64,000 nucleotides of DNA from Apiotrichum sp. Y4204 (Eukaryota; Basidiomycota; Tremellomycetes; Trichosporonales; Trichosporonaceae): the NCBI GenBank assembly GCA_025531455.1, contig JAMYHL010000025.1:186001-250000 (forward strand). Reading direction: 5' to 3'. The position numbers were made by a program, and so were the translations under genes. Numbering within the stretch: position 1 is the first letter of the stretch; each line of letters opens with the position of its first letter. Below, one piece after another: positions 48,101 through 60,177 of the stretch. A model generated the notes under the pieces. It was not told the origin of the DNA, ran no database searches, and saw only the letters and a program-made list of their open reading frames with translations.

Positions 48101-50506
48101 TACGCGCAGGATTATGCGCCCAACGGTGAGCCGAACGAGACCGATCACCCAGCGACCCAGCATGTCCCGGAGTACGCCGCACAGCCTGCACGAGTGTATC
48201 GCCCAGCGCGTGCTCTGGACTCTTTCGCCGCACTCCAGGACTACTCTCCCTCCCCGGAACCCGAGACTTCTTCGCAGCGGGCCTCGCCGCAGCCTACTTC
48301 TCACCACGAAGAGCCCGAGCCCGAGCCCGAGCCCGAGCCAGTCCGGCAACGGGCCATGCGCTCCGCCGCGCCGATGCCGTCGTCGCCTGCGATGCCTACA
48401 ACCGCATCCCGGTTCGAGTCTCGGCATGAACCCACACCTGAGCCCGCCCGTGTTCCCATGAGACCGTCCCGCCTCGGCGTCCCGTACGCTAGCCGGCACC
48501 ATGTGGCGCCGGAGGGCCCCTGCCCGCCTTGGTGCACCGGTGCGGCCCACGATGTGGACCATCCCCCCGGCCGCGGCGGGCATGCGCCATCCCATCATCA
48601 CGCACCTTCCCACCACGCTGCGTCGCGCACCCACGGGCGGAATATCGGGACGTCGTCCGTGGCTGTTCCGTCTGCTAGCGTTCCTCAGCAGACTTCGCCT
48701 CCGCCGTCTCCCCGCCTCCCGGTCCAGTCCGTTGCGCAGCAGACCAAGTTCGTGCCTCCTCCCCCACCCCCGCCTCCCGTTTCCCAAATTCCTGTCCCGC
48801 AACCGTTCTCCACTCCTCAGCTCGCCCAGCGCTTGCCTTCGCTATTCGCCCGGGAAGAGCCGCCCGCTGCCGGCCCGTCGCGCCTCAACGCCGAGTCTCT
48901 TCGCACCCTCGAAGCGGAGCTCATGGCGACAGCTGGCGAGTACGACGACGATGACGACGATATCGAGGCGTTCAAGTCTGTCGTGGAGATCAAATCGCAC
49001 GATCCGCGGGCGGCTGCCCGTGCGGCGGCAATCTTAAAGATTGTGAGTTGGAATCAACTGCGTTGGCTGACCCCAGAACCACGAGTATGTCGAGCACGGC
49101 GTTCTCCCCGACGGCACACTCGATCTCAGCAACTACCCCCGCGGACACTCTCGCCGCGGCTCGATTGCGGAACCACAGGATGCCGAATCAGACGACCCCC
49201 GCGAGCTGTTACGCGAGGCTGAGGAGGAACTCACCTTCCGCAACGACATTACCTTCCGGCACCCGCCCAGCCGCTCACACAGCCGCTCGCACAGCCGTGC
49301 CCAGTCGGTCGTCTCGGAGGGCAGGCGTGCCGAGTCGGTTGCCGCCGAGTCGGCCGTTTCGGATGCTAGAGACTTTCCCTTACCCGGCAGCTGGTCCCGG
49401 GCGACGCCGAAGCGCAAGCGCCCCGCGAGTGTCGCGAGCTCGATCCAGCTCGCCGAGACGGCAATGTGGACATCGGCCGAGTGGCGCCGTCTTGAGAACG
49501 TGCTTGTCGCCGAGCAGGCCAAGTTTGCTGCTGAACGCGAGCGCGATGCGCAGCCCGGATGGAGCCCGTGGGCGCGCAATGACCCCGCAGAGTGGGATCG
49601 GGCGCGCGTGGTGGACGCGTTTATGCGCGCCGAGGGTATAGAGGAAGATCAGCTCGTTGGCGACTGGTCGAGGTACGTTGCACTCTGGGGGTTGAACTGA
49701 CAGGCAGGGACACGCTCCTGATCCGCGTCGAGGCGCTTGAGAAGAAGCTGCTCCGCCGCGCGGCTAAGAAACGCCGCCCCGAGCAGCCGGAGATGGGTCC
49801 GCCTGCGAACCCCACAACGAACCCCACGAACCCGCCCACTCCAGCCATGGACACCCAGCCGCCGTCGACGATGAAGAAGATGATGCGCTGGGTGTTCCGC
49901 AAGAAGCGCGAGAGCGACGTCGAGGAGGGCGTGAGCCGCGAGGAGGAGGCTCCACCGGGCGATGAGGGCTTTCTTCGTCGTCTCGACGAGCCGTTCAACC
50001 CCGACGTGACAATGGCGCAGACCCCCTCCCGGCCCGTTACGATGCCAGAGGTGCCCCGCACCGAGCCTGTTCCGAGGCGCCGCGATGCCCAGCCGTCGTC
50101 GACATACTCGTACGCGTATGCCTCGACTTCCAACGAGTATGCATACGGCGCTGCTGGGCCATCACGTCTCTACCCGCCCCTCAACCCGTCGTTACCCGAG
50201 CGCGCTGCGTCGCTTGCGCAGGCCCAGGCCCAAGCCCAAGCCAAACCCCAACCGCCCCACGGTTCTACCCCTGCTGCCGTCCCCCTTGGCCGCGACGGCT
50301 TCGTCCCTACTCCACTCACCCGGCGCACCTCCGGCGTGCGCGACCTAGCCCGCAGCTACGAGGAGGCCGTGCAGCGCGACGTGCACTTCCAGAGTGAGCG
50401 GCGCGAACGCGAGAAGCACGAGTTGAGCTCGATAGGCCGCGTGCGTTCCAGGGGTGGAGAGGGCGCAAACCCCGCGAGTCCTCGTGCGGAGCGGGGGAGA
50501 GAGTGA
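42129..50506 (+). CDS. Giant, mostly disordered protein with DDTVLS-type repeat array
   Basis: Exons 42129-42782, 42824-49042, 49077-49672 and 49708-50506 give 2755 residues, the largest gene here; I recognise no family. The protein is Ser/Pro/Asp-rich with very many SP and TP pairs (possible CDK sites) and basic clusters (RGKGKGKAKG, PGRRRRTPATARKTAKK), so it is probably nuclear. Residues ~877-1214 hold about a dozen repeats of the form PGD[DE]T[VIM][LI]S plus several DDSM/DDSH variants, interrupted by an acidic block (EEEEEEEGEG). Later come short repeats (EPSPLLRASRELSPLLRASS; QDYAQDYAP). The best candidate folded part is residues ~2412-2510, with TAMWTSAEWRRLENVLVAEQ, WSPWARNDPAEWDRARVVDA and a helix DTLLIRVEALEKKLLRRAAK. 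The three introns are 34-41 nt. The antisense frame of 750 codons is a shadow. Confidence 0.8.
44800..45812 (+). repeat. Coding repeat array PGDDTVLS
   Basis: Within the giant gene, an 8-residue motif [PG]xDD[TS][VIM][LI]S recurs irregularly: PADETVLS, PGDDTVLS, PADDTILS, AGDDTMLS, PDDSMISV, PGNDTVLS, PGDETVLS and PGDDTVIS. Near 45690-45800 three copies are almost identical and separated by VDSVQ, which indicates recent duplication. Confidence 0.85.
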
Positions 50507-50819
50507 ATGAGGAGTGTCGGAGAGCACAGAACATTATTCCGGTGTCCTTGAACAAGGATAATACATACAGTACGAGCACGACCGAGATACCCCGGCCTGC
50601 GTCCCGCACGTTTAGTCATTTCTAAGAGGATGAGGCGCTTTCGTTCTTGTCGGCGCGCTCTGCGTGCATTTACACAGATTCCATAGTACTATTTGGTTGC
50701 GTCTGCGTGTTGTTTTGCCATATCTATGTATGCGTACAGTTTGAGTCTGAGAAACAGGATGGGGATGAGAGCAAAGCATACATGTTACACTACAACCTAA
50801 CTTATCCACTCTCGACGGC
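50507..50819. terminator. Convergent 3' regions
   Basis: 313 bp between the converging giant gene and alpha/beta hydrolase gene. AT-richer than its flanks; expected to hold both polyadenylation regions. No gene seen. Confidence 0.35.
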
Positions 50820-51942
50820 TTAGACCTTGTTCCCTTTCTCCCGTTCATACCGCTGCACCATCTCGTCGAGCCGGTCCCACATCTCGTCCATGCAGAACAG
50901 GCCACTCACATGGCCTCCGGGGATCGTGAGCGCCTCTGCACGCCGATAATTCTCCACCAGCCACCTGTTCGTCCCGCCCCCCATATCGTCATCCTCGCCG
51001 CCAACAACGAGCACCGGCGGCCCATCAACCGTGCGCGGATCAAACCCCCAGTCAGAGTGCAGCACGTCCGACACCTCCATGAACCCGTCCCACGACTCGC
51101 CGACCGAGCGCACCATGCCCTCCGCCATGCGCCGCACAAGCCTATCCTCCGAGTCGCCCGTCTTGGCCATCCACTCCGCCATCAACGTCCTTTCTTCTTC
51201 CCCCATCCTGCCGAATATCGAGTGCCGGAGAAACTTCTGCGCGCCGCCCACGGTCCGCATGCTCCCTGCCGTAGCGAGGCGGAATGCGCGCTGCAGCGCG
51301 CGAAACGGGAGGCGAGAGGGGGGGCCGACCGCCGCCCATGTCTGCCACCCCAGTGCGCCGGCGTATCCCTCGTGCAGCTTGAACGGGGAGAATCCCGCGA
51401 TGAGGAGCATGCCGCAGACCTTGTCTGCGTACGGAAACACGGAAGGGGAAGCGCCGTAGAGCATCTGCGCCATGGCCGTGCCGTAGCTCCCGCCTGCGAG
51501 GTAGAGCCTGTCGATCCCGTCCGGGTGGGTGGCGCCCAGGAGGGCGGAGATGTCAGCCGCGAGGTTGAGGTGGTACGGAATCGCGGGGTCGCGAGGGGAA
51601 GTGCGTCCCATCCCGGTGGGGGTTGGCGCGAGGAAATGCGCGCCCGAGCGGCGGACGAATGCAATGTCCGTGTCGGCTGTGCCGACGCTAAACAGCCCCG
51701 AGAAGAAGAGGACGACGACGCGCGAGGAGCGGTCCCCGCGCTCGGCGTACGCTAGCCGACGGCCGGCGGGGAGGGGGAGCACGCGCTCGTCGGGATGGGG
51801 GCCGAGCTGGGCGGCGGTCTCGGACTGCGTGTTAGTCGTTCCGCGGGGAGGCACTTACCATGAGGAATAGTGAGAGTGTGGGTGGTGTCAAGCTGTTGGA
51901 ATGGGAGGAGGGTATCTTGTTGATCGAGCTGTGCACGGGCAT
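50820..51942 (-). CDS. Alpha/beta hydrolase-fold protein
   Basis: Predicted serine hydrolase of unknown substrate. Exons 51859-51942 and 50820-51824 give 362 residues. The nucleophile elbow is LAGGSYGTAMAQML (GxSxG with Ser). The acid lies in VLVVGGEDDDMGG, and the histidine is in TIPGGHVSGLF near the C-terminus, so a full triad is available. The N-terminal strand VVVLFFSGLFSVGTADTDIA and SGAHFLAPTPTGMGRTSPRD fit the oxyanion region. The 34-nt intron joins LSLFLM to SETAAQLGPHPDE. The start at 51942 (MPVHSSINK) is tentative: in-frame ATGs lie further upstream (52082, 52164), and a start within the intron-retained form at 51854 is also conceivable. It sits downstream of the GH1 gene in the same orientation. 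Confidence 0.78.
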
Positions 51943-54359
<2,417 letters not shown>

Positions 54360-54845
54360 GGTGGGTGTGGGTAGTAGTGCATGCGGGATTGCAAGAGTGC
54401 CCTGGGCTTTATATGTATCTCGCCGGCGATTACGAGGGGCGCCGGTGTTTATGATGAATCAAGGCCGATATCCGATGCCGCCTTGGCGCGGTGGGGCCGA
54501 GAGGCCGAGAGCCGCAGTGTGTCACCGTCTATCGGGCCGATAATGGGCCGAGATTACCAGACCCATTTGGTCTACAACTTTTACCTACCTATGCAGTTCC
54601 ATTCGAGTCTGGATACGTGCTCTGCTCGCTTCTCAGCTTCGGAGTTGTTATCCCCAGCGCAAGCGCTGGGGTACATTGCAGTCGGGTCTTTTCGGTTCCT
54701 TTGGAAATGGGCCGGTACCGGGACATTCACCGGCCCTTCCCCCATGGTGAACTGGTATCGGCAAGCCACGATGGATAGCCACGACAAACCAGTCGAGCAG
54801 AATGGAACCCTCTGCATTCTTCATTCAGATCTGCTACAAACATAT
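54360..54845 (-). promoter_or_regulatory. GH1 promoter region and galactonate dehydratase 3' end
   Basis: 486 bp between two minus-strand sugar-metabolism genes. It contains a 20-bp palindrome at 54652-54671 and several GGCCGA/CGGCCC repeats (for example near 54490-54560 and 54710-54735). Likely upstream control region of the GH1 gene. Confidence 0.4.
54652..54671. promoter_or_regulatory. Perfect inverted repeat, 9-bp arms with 2-bp centre
   Basis: ccccagcgc, then aa, then gcgctgggg. It lies about 290 bp upstream of the GH1 start and about 170 bp past the galactonate dehydratase stop. The symmetry fits a dimeric regulator site or a transcript hairpin; neither is proven. Confidence 0.5.
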
Positions 54846-56332
54846 CTACCACTCCCGTACACACCCATCCGGACCGCGGAACACAGGGTTGCGCCACGGC
54901 GCCATCCCCTCCACTTCGGCCGCTTCGGCGCGAATCTTCTCCTCCTCGAGCTCGATGCCAAGACCGGGCGCGGTGAGCAGCGCCACCGCGCCGTCCGTAA
55001 CCGCAAACACCTCGGGGTTGGCCATGTACGTCAGCAAGTCGAATCCGTCCGTATTGTAGTGCATCTGGGATGAGAATGGGAACACGCATGGCATGGACGC
55101 ACCTGCCACGACATCTCGCAGATGACGAAATTGGGCGTCGCAAAGCCGACCTGCAGCGACGCGGCGAACGCGATGGGACCTGCTGTCAGTGTGCTCCTCG
55201 TGGGACATACCAAGCGGACAGTGTGGCGCAACGCCGATATCGTACGCCCTGGTGTCAGTGGTTTAAATCAAGCGTGATCAATCTCCGACTCACTCCGCCA
55301 TGCTCGCAATCTTGCGCGTCTCGGAGATGCCTCCCGCATGCGCAATGTCGGGCTGGATAATGTCGATGCACCCGGCCTCAAAGTACGGCCGGACGTCCTG
55401 GCGAGTGAAGAGGCGCTCGCCGAGCTGGGATAAGCGCCGACCGCTGCGGGCCACTTGCAACTCGCAGCACTCACAGCGATGGGGATGGACGTCTTATTGT
55501 AGAGGTCCTTCATCTCGCTCACGAGGCCAGGGAGGAGGGGCTCCTCGATGAACAGCGGGCGGAGGGGCTCAAGCCGCGCAGCAAGCTGCTTTGCCATACC
55601 CTTATGTACTCTCCCGTGGAAATCAAGCCCCGCATCAAGTCCCACACTCTTCACCTCCTCGAGCCGGCGCACAGTTTCGTCCAGCGCCGACGGCGAGTCG
55701 AGCCATCCCAGGCTCTCTGTCGCGTTCATCTTCACGCGCGTAAAGCCCTGCGCCTTGCGGATCTTTGCCTGCTCCAGCACGTCCGAAGGCCGGTCCCCGC
55801 CAATCCAGCCGTACACGTCGCACCGCTCGCGCACCGCCCCGCCGAGCAGCTGCCACACGGGCACGCCGAGGACTTTGCCTTTAATGTCCCACAGCGCAAT
55901 GTCGATTCTGGAGTCAGATCAAAGCGTACATGTACAGCACTCGGCACCCACCCTGAGATCGCGCTCATCAGCACCTCGCCGCCGCGGTAGAACCGGTGTC
56001 GGTAGAGATAGCTGTAGATGTCCTCGGTGTTCATCGCGTCCCACCCCGTGATCCTACCATTAGCGCCGCGACACTCTCCCTACTCTCACTTACCGTCTCG
56101 CAATGTCCCGTAGCGAGCCCTGTACCGCCTCCGTATGCCCCTCGAGCGTCGCCTCGCCCCAGCCGACGACGCCGCCGGCAGTCGCGATGCGCACGAAGAG
56201 CCACCGCGGGCGGACGTAGAAAGACTCGATGGTCGCGATGAGCGTCGAGCCGGCGGTCGAGGCCGACGCATGCGGCGTCACTGCTAGCGGGCGCTGGATG
56301 CCGCGCGCGTACGGCTCGGAGAGAGAGGTCAT
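54846..56332 (-). CDS. D-galactonate dehydratase, mandelate racemase/enolase superfamily
   Basis: Predicted to dehydrate D-galactonate to 2-keto-3-deoxy-galactonate (DgoD-type reaction). Minus-strand exons: 56094-56332, 55952-56053, 55475-55907, 55294-55424, 55211-55248, 55103-55179 and 54846-55064, giving 412 residues. Seen in order: the capping domain with [40 protein letters not shown]; the Asp metal ligand and catalytic His in [11 protein letters not shown]; the Glu ligands in [11 protein letters not shown] and [21 protein letters not shown]; and the second catalytic His in [12 protein letters not shown]. All key residues of galactonate dehydratases are present. The intron at 55180-55210 is only 31 nt. 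The gene lies upstream of, and in the same direction as, the GH1 gene, so galactoside hydrolysis and non-phosphorylative galactose catabolism may be linked. A related aldonate such as gluconate cannot be excluded. Confidence 0.9.
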
Positions 56333-57114
56333 TGTGGTGCGAAGGGTGGGGGAGCTAACAGTGCGATTGTTGTGAGTCTTATACGCATCGCGGCCGTCAT
56401 TGCCGTGAGATGCCGGCCGGTCCGGACGGACCGAACTTGCCTTTCGTCTACTCGCCACACCCACAGACCGCCAACCCGTCGCTCCCAGATGCTTTCTGCC
56501 CACTCGCCGCCGACTCGCCGGCGACGTGCGAGCGCCAGAAAGCTTCCCCCTACTCGCCGCCGATTCGTGGCGGACTCGTCGGCGACTGGCAGATCACAAA
56601 CGCCTTCCCCTTGCTCGCCGCCTACCCGCACACTCCTGATGCGGGACCGGGCGACGCCGAGGTGCGGTATCTGCCCAGCAAGCTCCGTCGCATGCGTGCG
56701 TCTCGGGACAACAGAAACTCCGGCTCCGTGCACTGCGTAGTTGCAGGCTGATTCGGATGCGAATATACTTAAAGGACTAGGAGGAACACACGATGGGAGC
56801 TGCAGTTGCACTTGAGTGATCGGCAACCAGAATGGGTTAACGGCGATCAACGGTTTGGCAACTCGCCGACTGATCAGCTATCAGTGGAGATAAAACAGCA
56901 CTGCAGCAGGACATCTCTTCAGTGTTACCCAGCAGAAACTGCTGTACTGCGTGCTAGCGAGCACTACTGTAGCGTGCCCAAAACTCTGCGGTCCATTCTC
57001 AACCCGACATGGACGCGGAGATGGAGAACGCCGACTCGCGAGCTCGCAAACCATCGACTCGAGCATGGCGTCATATTTCGACTTTCTCGACCTCCCATCA
57101 TTCCACCACCACAA
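56333..57114. promoter_or_regulatory. Divergent region, galactonate dehydratase / acetyltransferase, with direct repeats
   Basis: 782 bp between two divergent genes. Four imperfect direct repeats built around ctcgccgcc occur at about 56449, 56501, 56551 and 56611, each preceded by a pyrimidine tract and spaced 50-60 bp apart. An open frame across them (56410-56751) has no recognisable protein character. The right part (56760-57000) is AT-richer. Confidence 0.4.
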
Positions 57115-58081
57115 ATGTCAGAAACAAAGCTCTACGCACACCCGCCGTCCGCGCTCCTCCCGCTCCTCCGCGCGCATATCCCGCACACCCTCTCGATAGT
57201 CGGCACGATCGTAAGCGACGCCATCCCTACGGGGCCCGCGGACGTTCCTCGCCCACCTCCCCTCGAAGCCGTGTACGCGACGTTTCCCCCATCCGATGCG
57301 CCCATAACTCCCGAAACCCTCGCAGCCAGCGGGATCACGCACTGGCTCGTTGCCGTCGCCCTCCCCGCCCCATCAATCCAGATACGCGTGTACCACTCCC
57401 TCCTCGCCTCCCCCTCCCCGAGCCCCAGCGAGCTCGCGGCCGCCGAGGACGTCGTCGAGGGCGCAATCCGCACCATGGCACGCCTTTACCCCGCCCAGAA
57501 CGTGGTGGGTAACGTCCCCGAGCCCTTCCTCGAGGCGGCGCGGCGCGCCGCCGGAGGCAAAAAGCATACCCCGACATACACGTATGTCGCGCCCCCAGAC
57601 GGGTTCGGGCCCTCGCGCATCGCCCCGCCCGACATGGCGCTGGTAGCGGACGCAGGCCTCGTGCTCGACCATGGCCGACCGGGCGACGCGCGCGTCGTGA
57701 GTGTGCTGCTATGCTGAGCTGACACAGATCCACGAAACGAACAAGTACCGCAGCGAAGAGTATTATGCGCTCCGGGCGGCGTATAGCACGTGTCTCCGCC
57801 CGGCGGCGGCCCCGGGAGTGTGCGAGGTGTGGGTCATGACGCACGGGGACGGGTCGCTCGGCGCGCTGTGGACGCAACCGGACTTTCGGCGGCGCGGGCT
57901 CGCGCGCGTCGTGCTGGCGGCCCACCTCGAGAACGAGGAGAGGCGTGGCGTGCCCCGCTTCTGCTACATTGAGGAGGGGAACGAGGCGAGCATGAAGCTC
58001 TTTGAGAGCCTTGGATGGACCCCGCTCCCGACACTTTCGTTCTGGGTGTACGACGAGGAGAAGCATCCAGATGGCAGCTAG
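57115..58081 (+). CDS. GNAT-like N-acyltransferase (FR47/GLYAT-type C-terminal domain)
   Basis: Predicted acyl-CoA-dependent acyltransferase; substrate unknown. Exons 57115-57696 and 57728-58081 give 311 residues, joined by a 31-nt intron. The C-terminal ~110 residues carry the GNAT signature: VCEVWVMTHGDGSLGALWTQ for the core strands, then PDFRRRGLARVVLAAHLENE (the acyl-CoA-binding RxxGxA loop and helix). RFCYIEEGNEASMKLFESLG follows, where the Asn and Leu-Gly pairing is typical. The N-terminal 200 residues resemble the divergent half of GLYAT-like fungal proteins but lack a clear motif. The frame is open upstream to 56806; the ATG at 57115 (MSETKLYAHPPS) was preferred because it opens the plausible domain. 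Convergent with the second alpha/beta hydrolase gene. Confidence 0.78.
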
Positions 58082-58213
58082 ATAGATAGATGGCGGGCGT
58101 GCATGGCTACAGGTGTCTATTCTACAATTGCTCTGATGTTCTCGAGCTGATAAATGATCATGAACGCAGGAACGGTCATCCGGCAAAGGATGACCTCGGT
58201 TCCATACAAAGAC

Positions 58214-59814
58214 TCACACCTCCCGAGTCTCGTCTACTTCTGCCTCTGCCTCGCGGGCCTCTGCGCCCCACCCCTCTCCACCATTCCCTCCTGTATTGTG
58301 GCCCTTCATCATGATCGCGGTGTACACCTCGCCGATGCCCTGGGCGCGGAGCATGAGGTCGCCATGCGACCCGTCCTCGACAAAGTGGGACACGAACGCA
58401 ATCTCCTTCGGGTGTGCCGAAAGCGTCTTGTTGAGCCATTCTGAGGTCAGCGAATGTGTAACTGACGACTCACGCTGGCCATTCGGTGGCACCATGCCGT
58501 CCATCCCGCCCCACCACACGTCAATGTGCACTTTCTCCACCTTGTCCTTCCCCTTCGATGCCGCTTTTACGCCCTCTGCGATCCCCGCAACCTCCTTCAT
58601 GAACCACTCGGGACCGCTGTTGGTCCCGCGGTTCAGGCAGAGCATGTGTTCCTGCCCAATGCCCCGGAACTCCTCCGCATAGAGATAATCGGTCGTGAGC
58701 TGGTGTCAAAATGAGCCAAGCGGGAGACTCACGAATTTAGCGCTGGGAGCCCACAGCCGCCTCCGTGGTGTCTCCTCGGCATCACCCTCTGCTCCCTCTT
58801 CACCCTCTTCACCCGCCTCGGCCGCCGCCTCCTCGTCCACAAGGTCCTGTACCAGCGCCTGCACGTCGTCTGGCACGGGGATGCCCTCCCCCTCCGTCTG
58901 TGGGTGCTTCTCGTCCACCTCTGGCCGCTGCGCAGCCTCAGTTGGTGGCTCGGCCTTCCCGCCCATGAGCCCGTTCCACCAGCTCGAAACAGCCCCCACC
59001 GCTGCGCCGACAGCCTTGCTCGCGTCCTCGTACGCCTGCTCGGCGCGCATCGCGGCAGGGATGACGTACGGCAGCGTGAGGTCCTGCGTCGTAAGCAGCG
59101 CGCTTGGGATCCAGTCCAGGCGCTGCTGGTATGCGAGCGGGTCCGATGCGGGCAACGGCGGAGACCATGGCGAGACGAGGTATACTGCCGGCGGCGGAGC
59201 GAGGCCGGTCAGGAAGACGGAGGGATACGTCGAGAGGAGATGTAGTGCGCAGCTGCTGTCAGTTGGGAAAGACGGAGGACGCACTAGACTCCAGCGCTCG
59301 TCGCAATCATGTGTGCGGGCTTGACGTCGAGGTGCTCGAGCACCGACACAATCAGTTCTGCCGTCAGTGCGTGGAAAGTTACTGCTACGCACTGCAGCTG
59401 ATATCCACACGCTCTTTGAGTGGGACCATGGGCACTGCGCCGACGCCTGGCCTATCGACAACAATCAGGCGCAGACCATACCCTACCGCGAGGGGATCTG
59501 GGGTCAGTCACCGCGATAAGATCGTAGCAGGACCGGAGAAGCTAGCGAGCAATGCATGCAAAGCATGCAATCACAAAGCAAAGGAACACTTCTGCTCGGC
59601 TTCAAGCTCCAAACATACCCTGCGGCGCGGCAAACCACCGCGAGCACCCCGAGGGCGGTACGAAGAGGACGGGCACGCCTTCGGGGTCCCCAAAGTCGGC
59701 ATAGCTCACGCTGAGGCCGGTCCGCGGACACTGGCGGAGGCGGCGCGAGAACTTTGCATGCGCGAGGTATCCGGCTGGGTCGGTGAGGGGTGTCGGCTCG
59801 GGAGGGGGGCTCAT
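58214..59814 (-). CDS. Alpha/beta hydrolase-like protein with acidic insertion
   Basis: Minus-strand exons 59619-59814, 59393-59497, 59285-59357, 58733-59252, 58474-58699 and 58214-58440 give 448 residues. The fold is suggested by LSVSYADFGDPEGVPVLFVP (first strands and oxyanion turn), LRLIVVDRPGVG, ERVDISCKLIVSVLEHLDVK and KPAHMIATSAGVYCALHLLS, then APPPAVYLVSPW, and finally a histidine-containing FVEDGSHGDLML near the C-terminus. The elbow reads ATSAG instead of GxSxG, but its Ser is kept. Residues ~220-285 are an insertion very rich in Glu/Ala with no hydrolase counterpart. The C-terminus after MMKGHN is low complexity. Three introns are 32-33 nt. The start at 59814 (MSPPPEPTPL) was chosen; an in-frame ATG lies at 59874. 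Activity is uncertain. Confidence 0.75.
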
Positions 59815-60177
59815 TGATGTGATGCAAGGGCGGGTAGTGGGTAGTGGAGAGGTGCGAGTGGAAGCGTGACGCATATGTTGTTTTTATGGTGGGAATTTCG
59901 GGCATCTCCATCTTCATCGCCATCGACCATCTTTATCCTCGTCGCGTGCTCGATCACTGATCATTGATCACTTTTTTGTTTGGTCGTCCACATCCCATCA
60001 CCATTCCCACTCAATCATACATCAATACATCATCCATCACACTCGTCATATCCCGCAGCGGCACACAGCGCATACACGGATACACACAGCCCGGCCTAAT
60101 AGCACAACAGTGCAGCTGCCGCTTCCCCGTCTGGGATCAAGAGTGGCCGAACCGGCAATCACGCATCGCGTGTCTCA
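59815..60177. promoter_or_regulatory. Divergent intergenic region
   Basis: 363 bp between the divergent alpha/beta hydrolase and SPP1-like genes. Two atcactgatcattgatcact-like overlapping inverted motifs lie near 59950-59970. The SPP1 side is CAT/CAC-rich. No gene seen. Confidence 0.4.

Noticed and set aside
42129..50506. Assignment of the giant protein as KNL1/Spc105
   Set aside because: The repeats look superficially like MELT arrays, but the motif is DDTVLS rather than M-[DE]-L-T, and no C-terminal coiled coil plus RWD region is evident.
56410..56751. 113-codon open frame in the divergent promoter
   Set aside because: It is built from the ctcgccgcc direct repeats, has no domain and lies between two divergent starts.
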